Of a DNA stretch of 64,000 nucleotides, positions 45,252 through 53,487 are shown piece by piece. The notes under the pieces are model-generated. The model made no database searches and was not told where the DNA came from. It was given only the letters and a program-made list of their open reading frames with translations. Where the stretch lies: the NCBI GenBank assembly GCA_016702745.1, contig JADJDJ010000004.1:496001-560000 (forward strand), read 5' to 3'. The stretch comes from Chitinophagaceae bacterium (GTDB taxonomy: Bacteria > Bacteroidota > Bacteroidia > Chitinophagales > Chitinophagaceae). The position numbers and the translations under genes were made by a program. Within the stretch, counting starts at the first letter, position 1, and each line of letters begins with the position of its first letter.

Positions 45252-46043
45252 ATGATGAAGATGAATGCAGGTGCATGGATCGGCCTGGTGGCAGGCGCAG
45301 TAGGCCTATTGGTGGGTGTGGGCGTAGTGATGATGACAGCAGGGACTACGGGTATCTATATCAGCTTAGGGATGCTGGCTTTATTTGGCGGGATGTTCTA
45401 TCTTTTTTACCGTATCTTTTTCAAGCCCATGATGAATGCGAACCGTTTACAAAAAACCGGTTTGCCAGGAAAGGCCAAAATACTGGAAGTAAGAGACACC
45501 GGGGTAACCATCAATAATAATCCACAGGTAAAACTGATTCTTGAAGTAAAAAACAGCCTGGGACAAACTTACCAGACACCGTGCAGGGTGATGGTGTCCC
45601 GTATCAATCCCTGGGCTTACCAGCCGGGTATGGAATTACCGGTAAAGATTGATCCGAAGAATGAACTGAATGTTGTGCTTGATTTTACCGGTAATACCGC
45701 CAACAGCGCACAGGGCATCAGCAATTCATTCAATGCAGGAAATACGGATGCATTGAAAGCATCACTGGAAAAAATGCAGGAAGAAAACAATGCTATCCTG
45801 GCCAGTGGCCGCTCCGCCCGTGCCATTGTAAAAAAATATACCTGGTTAGGTGCTTATGTGAATGGTAACAATCCATGGGTGGAACTGGAACTGGAAGTTT
45901 TACCGGATAACAGTCCCTCATTCTCTGCTAAAACAAAAGGAGTGATTGCAGAAACCTCTGCGCCGAAATTTCAGCCGGGGCAGGAGATACAGGTGAAATA
46001 TGATTTGTATGATAATAGCAAAGTGGTGATAGAGCATTCGTAA
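45252..46043 (+). CDS. Two-helix membrane protein of unknown function
   Basis: A 263-residue protein with two N-terminal transmembrane helices (WIGLVAGAVGLLVGVGVVMMTAG and IYISLGMLALFGGMFYLFYRIF) and a soluble remainder. The soluble part shows two similar beta-rich halves, each with a segment like KAKILEVRDTGVTINNNPQVKLILEV or RAIVKKYTWLGAYVNGNNPWVELELEV, followed by PG-E-PVKIDPKN or PGQEIQVKYDLYDNS. So it looks internally duplicated, somewhat like DUF3592-type extracytoplasmic domains. It starts 21 bases after the SRPBCC-GyrI gene, likely in one operon. Its role is unknown. Its stop codon is the first base triplet of the direct repeat at 46041. Confidence 0.7.
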   Translation: MMKMNAGAWIGLVAGAVGLLVGVGVVMMTAGTTGIYISLGMLALFGGMFYLFYRIFFKPMMNANRLQKTGLPGKAKILEVRDTGVTINNNPQVKLILEVKNSLGQTYQTPCRVMVSRINPWAYQPGMELPVKIDPKNELNVVLDFTGNTANSAQGISNSFNAGNTDALKASLEKMQEENNAILASGRSARAIVKKYTWLGAYVNGNNPWVELELEVLPDNSPSFSAKTKGVIAETSAPKFQPGQEIQVKYDLYDNSKVVIEHS

Positions 46044-46109
46044 AGCCGACGAAACCGCCACAAACGTTCCACAAACCTTAAAGGATTAACAAGGCGAGAC
46101 ATTGTCGGG
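46041..46109. repeat. About 70-bp imperfect direct repeat, copy A
   Basis: Aligns to 47634-47702 in the same orientation with roughly 80 percent identity, starting TAAAGCCGACGA and including CCGCCACAAACGT and ACAAACC. It lies at the end of the membrane-protein gene, in a 359-base gap in which I see no other gene or site. Confidence 0.55.
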
Positions 46110-46402
46110 CAACGAAATGCTGACTCCCCGCTGCCATCTTTGCCAACGAAACAACATCCTTACCCTTTTTCCCGAAGAATCTCCTTTGATTCCTTTACGC
46201 CATCCAGCTAAGTGTGAATAGTATAAATTCTTTTCATCAACATGTAGCAATACCCGTGTGCATATAACCCACCTTTAGGTACTAGCAAACAGGAAATGAC
46301 TCTCCCGGTTCGGCACTCCGCCTCCTTCAATTAGCGCGGCTGATCAAGTGATTGATATGCCGGTTAGTGATTTCTTCCACTACAACTACTTAAACTTATG
46401 GT

Positions 46403-47491
46403 ATGCAAAAGTTTTTACTTTCTTCCGTTTTATCACTGGCAGTCTTAACAGGCGGTGCACAGTCACCTACCGTTGTGACCAATGCCAGCAATTGTATTGT
46501 CATCCACAATTTCAATACCACCAATGAGGGGTTTAGTTCCCCCAGTATCTACTCCAGCCCGGATGATGTGACATTTAACTGGGATGCCGTAGCAGGGAAT
46601 GAGATTGAAACAAGCGGTTTATCTGTAAGATCGGCCAGTTTGATTTCTCCGGTTTATCTCCAAAGCATTGCAGGAAGCAGTACTGTTGGATTCCGTTATG
46701 ATGCACCAACTGGTACAGAATACAGGATCAGAATTTTAACCGGCATGTCAAGTCCGCCCCTCGAAGTACTGGCCACCACTTCCAACGGACCAATTTACAC
46801 CCCATTGCCTGCGCTGAGCGGTACGATATGTTTACTCTTAACAGATGCAGATCTCGTGGTAGGAGGTCTAATCCGGCTTGAATTCACTTTCCGCTCCAAC
46901 CACCCGGGTAATGTAATTTTTGATGATATGTCACAATCAGCATTTACTTCTCCTTTACCGGTAACCTTTGAAGGCTTTGTGGCCCGTAAGAATACCGACG
47001 GAACTACTAAACTGCTTTGGAATGTAGGCGAAGAAATAAATGTGGAGAGTTATATTGTTGAGACCAGTATCAATGGCATTGCCTTTAAAAATGCAGGAAC
47101 GGTAAGGGCAACAGGTGCTTCTATTTACAGTTTCAGTCTGGCAGAAATACCCGTGCAAACGATGTATTACCGGGTCAGGAATGTGGATATTGGCGGTGCC
47201 AGCAAGTATACGAATATCATCAAAATGTATGTCAGCAACCAGGCCCTGACCAAACTGGAAATATATCCGGTACCAGCCAGCGATCAAGTGAACGTACAAC
47301 ATAACCCTTCACCGGCCGCGGCCAGAATCACCCTGATTGCTGCAGATGGCAGCATTGTCAAAGAAGTGATGCCGGTTGCCAATACCTACCAGACACAGAT
47401 CCAGATCGGCACGCTTCCGAAAGGAATCTATTTGCTGCGGTATAGCGATGGAAAAAATAATGTCCTGACCGGCAAAATCATAAAAAATTAA
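46403..47491 (+). CDS. T9SS-secreted protein with type A sorting domain
   Basis: A 362-residue exported protein. The signal peptide (MQKFLLSSVLSLAVLTGGAQ) is followed by a beta-rich region of about 170 residues, then a fibronectin-like segment (LPVTFEGFVARKNTDGTTKLLWNVGEEINVESYIVETS) characteristic of Bacteroidota secreted proteins. The last 75 residues are a T9SS type A sorting domain: LEIYPVPASDQVNVQH, ITLIAADGSIVKEV, IGTLPKGIYLLRYSDG and a terminal KIIKN. The sorting domain directs it across the outer membrane by the type IX secretion system and is cleaved there. The cargo function is unknown. A strong terminator follows. Confidence 0.9.
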   Translation: MQKFLLSSVLSLAVLTGGAQSPTVVTNASNCIVIHNFNTTNEGFSSPSIYSSPDDVTFNWDAVAGNEIETSGLSVRSASLISPVYLQSIAGSSTVGFRYDAPTGTEYRIRILTGMSSPPLEVLATTSNGPIYTPLPALSGTICLLLTDADLVVGGLIRLEFTFRSNHPGNVIFDDMSQSAFTSPLPVTFEGFVARKNTDGTTKLLWNVGEEINVESYIVETSINGIAFKNAGTVRATGASIYSFSLAEIPVQTMYYRVRNVDIGGASKYTNIIKMYVSNQALTKLEIYPVPASDQVNVQHNPSPAAARITLIAADGSIVKEVMPVANTYQTQIQIGTLPKGIYLLRYSDGKNNVLTGKIIKN

Positions 47492-47513
47492 TTTACTCCT
47501 GTGTAATTCCGAA

Positions 47514-47541
47514 AAAGGCCCTGTAGCAGGGCCTTTTTTTT
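47514..47541 (+). terminator. Rho-independent terminator after the T9SS cargo gene
   Basis: A perfect 10-bp stem, AAAGGCCCTG with CAGGGCCTTT, and a TAG loop, followed by a run of T. It lies 23 bases after the stop codon. Confidence 0.9.
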
Positions 47542-47633
47542 ATTCCCCGGCGAGACTCCTGCTTAACCCACTTCCTACTCTTAAACAAACTTAACTGCAG
47601 GGACTCCGCGGGATTTTTTCAGCTAAGCGCTTA

Positions 47634-47702
47634 TAAAGCCGACGAGTCCGCCACAAACGTCCAACAAACCGTAAAAAGATTAGCAAGGACAGACATCGCC
47701 GG
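47634..47702. repeat. About 70-bp imperfect direct repeat, copy B
   Basis: Copy B of the repeat at 46041-46109. It lies between the T9SS cargo gene's terminator and the aminotransferase promoter. Together the two copies flank the T9SS gene. Confidence 0.55.
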
Positions 47703-47751
47703 TAGAAGTACATCAGGCTTTCTACCTCCCCTCCGGCTGGAAAATTTTCAG

Positions 47752-47759
47752 TACGTTTG
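47752..47759 (+). promoter_or_regulatory. TACGTTTG -7 box of the aminotransferase gene
   Basis: TACGTTTG ends 11 bases before the ATG at 47771, predicting a leader of about five bases. Confidence 0.45.
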
Positions 47760-47770
47760 CCCCAAAGCGG

Positions 47771-49033
47771 ATGGGTATGAAGCTCTCTTATTTGTCGGAA
47801 ACATTGATCGGATCAGAGATCGTTAAACTGGGTGGTGAGATCAGGGAAAAAATCCGCCAGGGAGAACGGATCTACAATTTTACCGTGGGCGATTTCGACC
47901 CCGCCATCTTCCCCATTCCCAAAGAACTGGAAGATGCCATTGTGGAAGCCTACCGCAAACATTTTACCAATTACCCCGCAGCAGAAGGCAACCTGGACCT
48001 GCGGGAAGCTATTCGCTCCTTTATCAAAGACAGTGAAGGCCTTGATTATAATAACCAGGAAATCCTCGTAGCTTCCGGTGGCCGTCCCCTGATCTATGCC
48101 CTCTACCGCGCCATTTGCGATAAAGGTGATAAAGTAATCTATGCCGTTCCCAGTTGGAACAATAACCACTATACCCATTTTGTTGGCGGCGAACATATCG
48201 TGATCCAGGCCGGTGCCGGAAACAACTTCATGCCCACTGCCGATGACCTGCGGCCCCATATCAAAGAAGCTACCCTGATCTCCCTCTGCTCCCCGCAAAA
48301 TCCAACCGGTACCACTTTTAGCAAGGCCGGACTGGAAGCCATCTGTGATCTGGTACTGGAAGAAAATCAGCGCCGGACCGATACAGAAAAGAAACTTTAT
48401 GTGATGTATGACCAGATGTACTGGCATCTCACATACGGAGATATTCAACACCAGGATCCGGTGACCCTTCGACCCGCCATGCGTGATTACACTGTTTATA
48501 TTGATGCGATCAGTAAAGTGTTTGCCGCTACCGGTGTGAGAGTAGGCTGGAGTATGGGACCCGCCACCATCATCAGTAAAATGAAGGCCATCCTCACCCA
48601 TATCGGTGCCTGGGCCCCAATGGCAGAACAAAAAGCCGTGGCCTACTATTTACAAAACAGGAATGCGATCCAGCAATACCTGGCCCATTTCAAATCGGAA
48701 ATAGAAGAAAGATTGCGCCGGATCTACGATGGATTAATGCAATTAAAAAATGAAGGACTGGCAGTAGATGCCATCGCTCCGGAAGCTGCTATTTATCTCA
48801 CCATTAAAATTGACGGAGTGGGTAAAGCAGATCGGCAGGGAAAGAAACTGGAAACACAGGCAGATGTGACTGCCTATATTTTAAATACAGCCGGACTGGC
48901 TGTAGTCCCTTTTTATGCCTTCGGTGCAGAAAAAACCTCAGCCTGGTACCGGCTTAGCGTGGGCACCTGCAAAAAAGAAGAAATTGAAGAAATGACCGGC
49001 AAACTGAGAGAAGCCCTGCAGCAATTGTCCTGA
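47771..49033 (+). CDS. PLP-dependent class I/II aminotransferase
   Basis: A 420-residue fold-type I aminotransferase. It shows YNFTVGDFDPAIFPIP, NYPAAEGNLDLREAI, SLCSPQNPTGTTFSKAG, MYDQMYWHLTYGD with the Asp-Tyr pair, and the Schiff-base Lys249 in DAISKVFAATGVRVGW, followed by the substrate Arg near WYRLSVGTC. The group is close to aspartate/aromatic aminotransferases; the exact amino donor cannot be settled. It is monocistronic and its stop touches the repaired end of the fucosidase gene. A second start at 47777 is possible. Confidence 0.88.
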   Translation: MGMKLSYLSETLIGSEIVKLGGEIREKIRQGERIYNFTVGDFDPAIFPIPKELEDAIVEAYRKHFTNYPAAEGNLDLREAIRSFIKDSEGLDYNNQEILVASGGRPLIYALYRAICDKGDKVIYAVPSWNNNHYTHFVGGEHIVIQAGAGNNFMPTADDLRPHIKEATLISLCSPQNPTGTTFSKAGLEAICDLVLEENQRRTDTEKKLYVMYDQMYWHLTYGDIQHQDPVTLRPAMRDYTVYIDAISKVFAATGVRVGWSMGPATIISKMKAILTHIGAWAPMAEQKAVAYYLQNRNAIQQYLAHFKSEIEERLRRIYDGLMQLKNEGLAVDAIAPEAAIYLTIKIDGVGKADRQGKKLETQADVTAYILNTAGLAVVPFYAFGAEKTSAWYRLSVGTCKKEEIEEMTGKLREALQQLS

Positions 49034-51086
49034 TCAGTGAAACAGTATGGCTGCCGGCACATCTTTTTATTTGCGGCCTTTGATTCCATCTGAAGATGCA
49101 ATTCATCACCTCCTGATTTTTCAAAGTACTCGATCCTGATCCGGTGGTATCCTGCCGCAAGGGCTTTTGTTCCCTTTACTTCTTCCAGGCCATGTAGTCC
49201 GTTGTTATCCACCAGCTTTTCTCCATCCACATACAGCATACTGCCATCATCGGAGGATAAATAAAAATGATAGAGATCTGTTACCGGTATTTTAATGTAC
49301 CCTTCCAGCACTACACCATAGAGTTCCTTGTCCGCATACACACCCGTACTTACTGTTTTCAGTATCCCAGTTTCAACCGCTGTCAATGAATTAAATACAG
49401 GAATACTGTCCCAATCACCAGTATAATATTGGGCCTTTAAACCCGGAGTAGCTGATGCCGGTGTAAGCGCATCAACTGGTTTTACTTTTTGAATGACTTT
49501 GACACCACTCCACTTACCAATTGCCCTTTGTAAAAACTGGCCGCTTTGACAGTTGAAGATTGCGTGATGTTCAGTTTGCTTGTATATAAAGGAGAGTTGG
49601 CAACCGGATCGCTGCCATCTGTTGTGTAACGGATCTCCGTTCTGTTCTCACCTGCGGGGAGAGATATCACCGCATCAGTAGCCAGTATAAAATCGGCGGA
49701 ATAGGTACTGATCACCGGTGCTTTATACACCAACGGCTTTTCCCAGTATTCCAGTACCATCACCGCATCATTTTCATCCGGTGAAGGCCCGGTTAACTGA
49801 ACCATCAGTGAATTACTGTTGGCTATAAAGGGTAATTTTTCTTTGTTCCAAAGCTGGTACACATACTGTGGCTTATTGCCGATGCCTTCCAGATGTAATA
49901 CCCCATCTTTGGGCCAGTCAAATACATGCAGGTACAAATAGGTTTTATTCCCTGCGGTTTTTTGGGTCACCCTTCCCCAGCTGGTATGTTCAAAAGGACT
50001 GGCATTGGTACCATAGATGGATTCCCCATTCACCTTCATCCAGTCGCCAATGGCTTTGAGCCGGTCAATACTTTCCTGCGGAAAACTGCCATCTGCCTTG
50101 GGACCAATATTCAATAAGAAATTCCCACCCTTTGAAGCGATATCCACCAGTTTTTGTATGAGGTCTTTAGTGGATTTGAATTGCTGATCTGCTTTGTTGT
50201 AACCCCAGTTATTATTCATGGTCATGCAACTCTCCCAGTCCACCCCGGGTAAGCCGGTCTCCGGTATTTCCTGTTCCGGCGTACCAAAATCACCGGCATA
50301 TCCGCCCGCAGTTGTCATACCGGCCATTCCGCCGCGTCCTTTGTCCACCCGGTTATTGATGATCACATCGGGTTTTAATCCGCGCAGATAATTATACAGG
50401 TCCACGCCATCTTCATGTTTCCAGAATCCTTCCCATTCCCCATCGAACCAGAATACACCGATATCACCATAATTTGTCACCAGTTCTTTCAACTGCCTCT
50501 TCATATAAGCGATATATCTCTTTCGGTCTGTACCCGCAACAGGTCTGTCTTTCTCCCAGTTTCTTCTTTCATTATAATCGGGATGGTGCCAGTCCATGAT
50601 GGAATGATAAAAACAAAGCCGGATTCCGCCAATTTCACGGCAGGCAGTTGCCAGTTCTTTCAGAATATCCCTTTTAAAGGGCGTACTCATCACATCAAAA
50701 TCTGTTTCTTTTGAATCCCATAAACAAAATCCATCGTGGTGTTTGCTGGTGATGGTGATGTATTTCATCCCGGCATCCTTTGCCATTTGCACCCAGGCTT
50801 TGGCATTAAACTGATCCGGGTTGAATTGTGGTACAAACTGGTCATATTCTTTCAGGGGAATCTGTGCCGTTGTTCTGATCCATTCTGCATGAGTGGTTTT
50901 ATCCTTCCATTCACCGGCTGGAATGGCATATAAACCCCAGTGTATAAACATACCGAAACGGGCTTCCCGCCACCATTCCATGCGTTGGTCCTTTTCCGGC
51001 TTTGATTCCAGCAGGTAATTTTTTTGAGCTGAGCTACTGAGATAGAGACGGAATAAAACACAAACAGCGATGATACGTGGATTCAT
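49034..51086 (-). CDS. GH29 alpha-L-fucosidase with C-terminal PA14-like domain (two indels)
   Basis: An exported glycosidase. The GH29 barrel (about 30-350) has ARFGMFIHWGLYAIPAGEW, ITSKHHDGFCLWDS and nucleophile Asp215 in GVFWFDGEWEGF. Residues about 450-535 resemble a chitobiase C-terminal domain (ISLPAGENRTEIRYTTDGSDP). The frame breaks at SKSFKK*; adding one A at the run 49486-49490 continues into a PA14-like domain (GLKAQYYTGDWDSIPVF, FYLSSDDGSMLYVDGEKLV). A second added A at 49064-49068 gives the end KKDVPAAILFH. The repaired length is 684 residues. It releases alpha-linked fucose from glycans. No SusC/SusD genes lie nearby. Confidence 0.88.
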
Positions 51087-51202
51087 ATAACAGGCATTGG
51101 TGTGAACAGCTAAGTTCGGGAGAATTGTTTAATGTAACTCTGTTTCAGCAAACGATTGTCGGGAGAAAGGGGGTGGATCGATGATTTTTGCTGCGCAAAA
51201 AA

Positions 51203-51345
51203 TTAACTTAACCGCAAAGGCGCAATGACGCCAGGAGTGCTTCTTTTTCGAGCGTTCACAGCACCCTGTTGACGGATGACGAGGGTTAAATGGATGAATG
51301 CGCATCTTCGCGTTTCCTTGCGTCTTTGCGACTTAGCGGTTAAAT
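51203..51345. repeat. CCGCAAAG-type repeats upstream of the fucosidase
   Basis: A forward unit (AACCGCAAAGGCGCAATGACGC) near 51210-51232 and a reversed, similar unit (CTTGCGTCTTTGCGACTTAGCGGTT) near 51318-51344 face each other. They resemble the islands at 6.5-6.9 and 10.9-11.1 kb. No gene is seen in the gap 51087-51384. Confidence 0.5.
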
Positions 51346-51384
51346 TGTCCGGTAAAATCAAAAGCCCGCAGGGCTTCCAAATCA

Positions 51385-51636
51385 TTAATTCTTATTTATC
51401 AAAAACCGAAAGGGCCTTAAAAAATAAAACCGGGATTCTTTGAGGATTTTTTTGGGGCGCCTGGTAATCCGGTTGCGGTCTACCAGTTCATGAACGGTAC
51501 AGAAATTTTCAACGGTTTCGATTTCTTGCAGTATGGTATGTAAGCGATTCAGCTCTTCTGCCGTAACTGCTGCTCTTTTTGTAAAACGAGTATGTCGCGG
51601 TTGGAACTGATCATGCATTACCTCATTAGCTACCAT
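51385..51636 (-). CDS. Small basic protein of unknown function
   Basis: An 83-residue reading frame, Arg/Lys-rich (RRPKKILKESRFYFLRPFRFLINKN at the end) and helical in the middle (TAEELNRLHTILQEIETVENF). Its ATG overlaps the stop region of the small lipoprotein gene just upstream, which suggests coupling, though a later start (MHDQFQP) is possible. I recognise no family and it could be spurious. Confidence 0.4.
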   Translation of the reverse strand: MVANEVMHDQFQPRHTRFTKRAAVTAEELNRLHTILQEIETVENFCTVHELVDRNRITRRPKKILKESRFYFLRPFRFLINKN

Positions 51637-51776
51637 CCTCCATTACCCTTGGAGCCGGGGCAGCCGCAATATTTACTTTTACCACCGCCTCCGGAATAAT
51701 AATTCTTATTGCAGGCGGTAAAAAAGACTGCCATTACAACTAACAGCAGGAGGGTAATTTTGTTGACTGGTTTCAT
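51630..51776 (-). CDS. 48-residue Gly/Cys-rich lipoprotein
   Basis: A short gene reading MKPVNKITLLLLVVMAVFFTAC, with the lipidated Cys22, then KNYYSGGGGKSKYCGCPG and a final GNGGW. The lipobox is excellent, and the mature peptide has only 26 residues with two further Cys in CGCPG. Small lipoproteins of this kind are widespread but uncharacterised in Chitinophagaceae (recollection, not a search result). It is divergent from the glycosyltransferase gene, 94 bases away. Confidence 0.65.
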   Translation of the reverse strand: MKPVNKITLLLLVVMAVFFTACNKNYYSGGGGKSKYCGCPGSKGNGGW

Positions 51777-51870
51777 ATACCTTTTGACTCCGTTTAGCGG
51801 AAGTTCTAAATTAAAACTATTTTACAAACAAAATAGTATCCTGTTGAGCCAAAAGGGCTCAAAAATTAAC

Positions 51871-52995
51871 ATGAATCAGCTTTTCCCGGTAAAAAATGCA
51901 GGAAAACCCCTTGTTTTGGTGGCTCCCCTCGACTGGGGACTGGGTCATGCCACCCGCTGTATCCCTCTGATCCGGGAGTTGATCAAACAAGGTGCAGCAC
52001 CCTGCCTCGCCGGAGAAGGCGCCCAGGAAGTTTTACTGAAAACAGAATTTCCCGACCTCCCCTTCCTCCCCTTACCCGGTTACCGGATCCGCTATCCGAA
52101 AAAAAGAGGCAGCCTTACCTGGAAAATGCTCCGGCAGGTACCGGCTATCTTGAGTTCAATACGGAAAGAACAGTCCTGGCTCCGGCAACAAATGGAAACC
52201 TATCGTTTTGATGCCGTGATCAGTGATAACCGTTATGGCCTTCATCACCCGGATACCCATTCTGTTTTTATTACTCACCAGTTACAAATTAAAGGACCGG
52301 CCACCTGGATTGAAAAACTGCTCCAGCAAAAAAACTATCGTTATATCAATCGCTTTAATCAATGCTGGATACCTGATAGCGCTGATGAAAATAATCTGGC
52401 CGGCCAACTTGCTCATCCTGAACAACTGCCCGCTCTTCCATTAAAGTATATTGGCCCATTATCCCGTTTTGAAAGAAAAGAAGATCAACCCATCAAAGGA
52501 CATTTGCTGATCCTATTATCCGGACCCGAACCACAACGAAGTCTGCTGGAAGACATCATTATTCAACAAGTCAGTCATTATTCCGGAACTGCCACGGTAT
52601 TAAGGGGATTACCGGGACATCTATCCGTGATTCCTTCAACAGGTATGATCCGGTTCTTTAATCATCTCTCTTCAGAAGAGCTATCGGCAGCAATACAAAA
52701 GGCGGAATATATTATCAGTCGTAGTGGTTACAGCACCGTGATGGATATGGCCATGATGGGAAAGAAATGTATTTTGATTCCCACGCCCGGACAAACAGAG
52801 CAGGAATACCTGGGTGATTACCTGCAGCAAAAAAACAGAGCCATCAGTTTTCGGCAGGATGCTTTTGAATTGAATGCCGCACTGGAAGCCGCTTCTTCAT
52901 TTCCATTTCGAGAATGGCCGACTGTGCAGCCGGACTTATTAAGTAATGTCGTAAAGGAATTATTGAATCAGGTTGTCAAACCTGATTTGGGATAA
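51871..52995 (+). CDS. MurG/UDP-glycosyltransferase-like glycosyltransferase
   Basis: A 374-residue GT-B-type protein. It starts KPLVLVAPLDWGLGHATRCIPLIRELIKQG, the Gly-rich acceptor-side loop of the MurG/MGDG-synthase type, and has the donor-side SRSGYSTVMDMAMMGKKCILIPTPGQTEQEYLG with the Gly-Ser and Glu expected at the nucleotide-sugar site. Families with this form transfer a sugar to lipids or cell-wall precursors; the true substrate is unknown. The start at 51871 (MNQLFPVKN) is taken over an upstream in-frame ATG because of the match. Its end overlaps the convergent phosphatase gene by 28 bases. Confidence 0.82.
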   Translation: MNQLFPVKNAGKPLVLVAPLDWGLGHATRCIPLIRELIKQGAAPCLAGEGAQEVLLKTEFPDLPFLPLPGYRIRYPKKRGSLTWKMLRQVPAILSSIRKEQSWLRQQMETYRFDAVISDNRYGLHHPDTHSVFITHQLQIKGPATWIEKLLQQKNYRYINRFNQCWIPDSADENNLAGQLAHPEQLPALPLKYIGPLSRFERKEDQPIKGHLLILLSGPEPQRSLLEDIIIQQVSHYSGTATVLRGLPGHLSVIPSTGMIRFFNHLSSEELSAAIQKAEYIISRSGYSTVMDMAMMGKKCILIPTPGQTEQEYLGDYLQQKNRAISFRQDAFELNAALEAASSFPFREWPTVQPDLLSNVVKELLNQVVKPDLG

Positions 52996-53468
52996 TCAAA
53001 AAACCAGAAATCTTTTTCGGCTCTTTCAAAGCCGGACCATTCTTGACAATTTGCTTTTACAGCAAATACTCCGCAGGTAGGAATATTATCAATACGGGTA
53101 TTGGTTAACTGGTTGGCAAAATCAGTGATACCTTCATTATGAGAGAAAAGGGCAATGGAATCAGCCTTTGTGTCCAGACTGCTGATTACTTTCATAAATA
53201 CCGCCGGAGATGCCAGGTAGAGTTCGGGCAGGTAGATGATGTCCTGCTTTTTGATGCCATATACTTCTGCAAAAAAACGGGCGGTTTTGGCGGCTCTTTT
53301 CGCAGGACTGGAAACGATCAGTTCAATTTTTACTTCTTTATCCAGTAACCGTTTGGCCATGGCCGGGGCATCTTTCTTTCCTCTTTCATTCAATGGGCGG
53401 TCAATATCATCCAGACCGGGATTTCCCCAATCGCTTTTGGCATGTCTGACCAGTATCAGCTTTTTCAT
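52968..53468 (-). CDS. SixA-like histidine phosphatase
   Basis: A 166-residue protein of the histidine phosphatase superfamily: KLILVRHAKSDWG with the catalytic RHA motif, DIDRPLNERGKKDAPAMAKRL, LIVSSPAKRAAKTARFF and ALFSHNEGITDFAN with the second His. This is the SixA-type arrangement. It may remove phosphate from phosphohistidine or small phosphates. The ATG at 53468 (MKKLILVRHA) is preferred over an earlier one. It lies 19 bases after purF on the same strand, so the two may be co-transcribed. Confidence 0.85.
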   Translation of the reverse strand: MKKLILVRHAKSDWGNPGLDDIDRPLNERGKKDAPAMAKRLLDKEVKIELIVSSPAKRAAKTARFFAEVYGIKKQDIIYLPELYLASPAVFMKVISSLDTKADSIALFSHNEGITDFANQLTNTRIDNIPTCGVFAVKANCQEWSGFERAEKDFWFFDYPKSGLTT

Positions 53469-53487
53469 TGCAATCAATTTGAAGTGA

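Noticed and set aside
47813..48631. A 272-codon open frame opposite the aminotransferase gene
   Set aside because: It is antisense to a clear family member and its sequence is rich in Gly and His from the opposite frame, with no domain.
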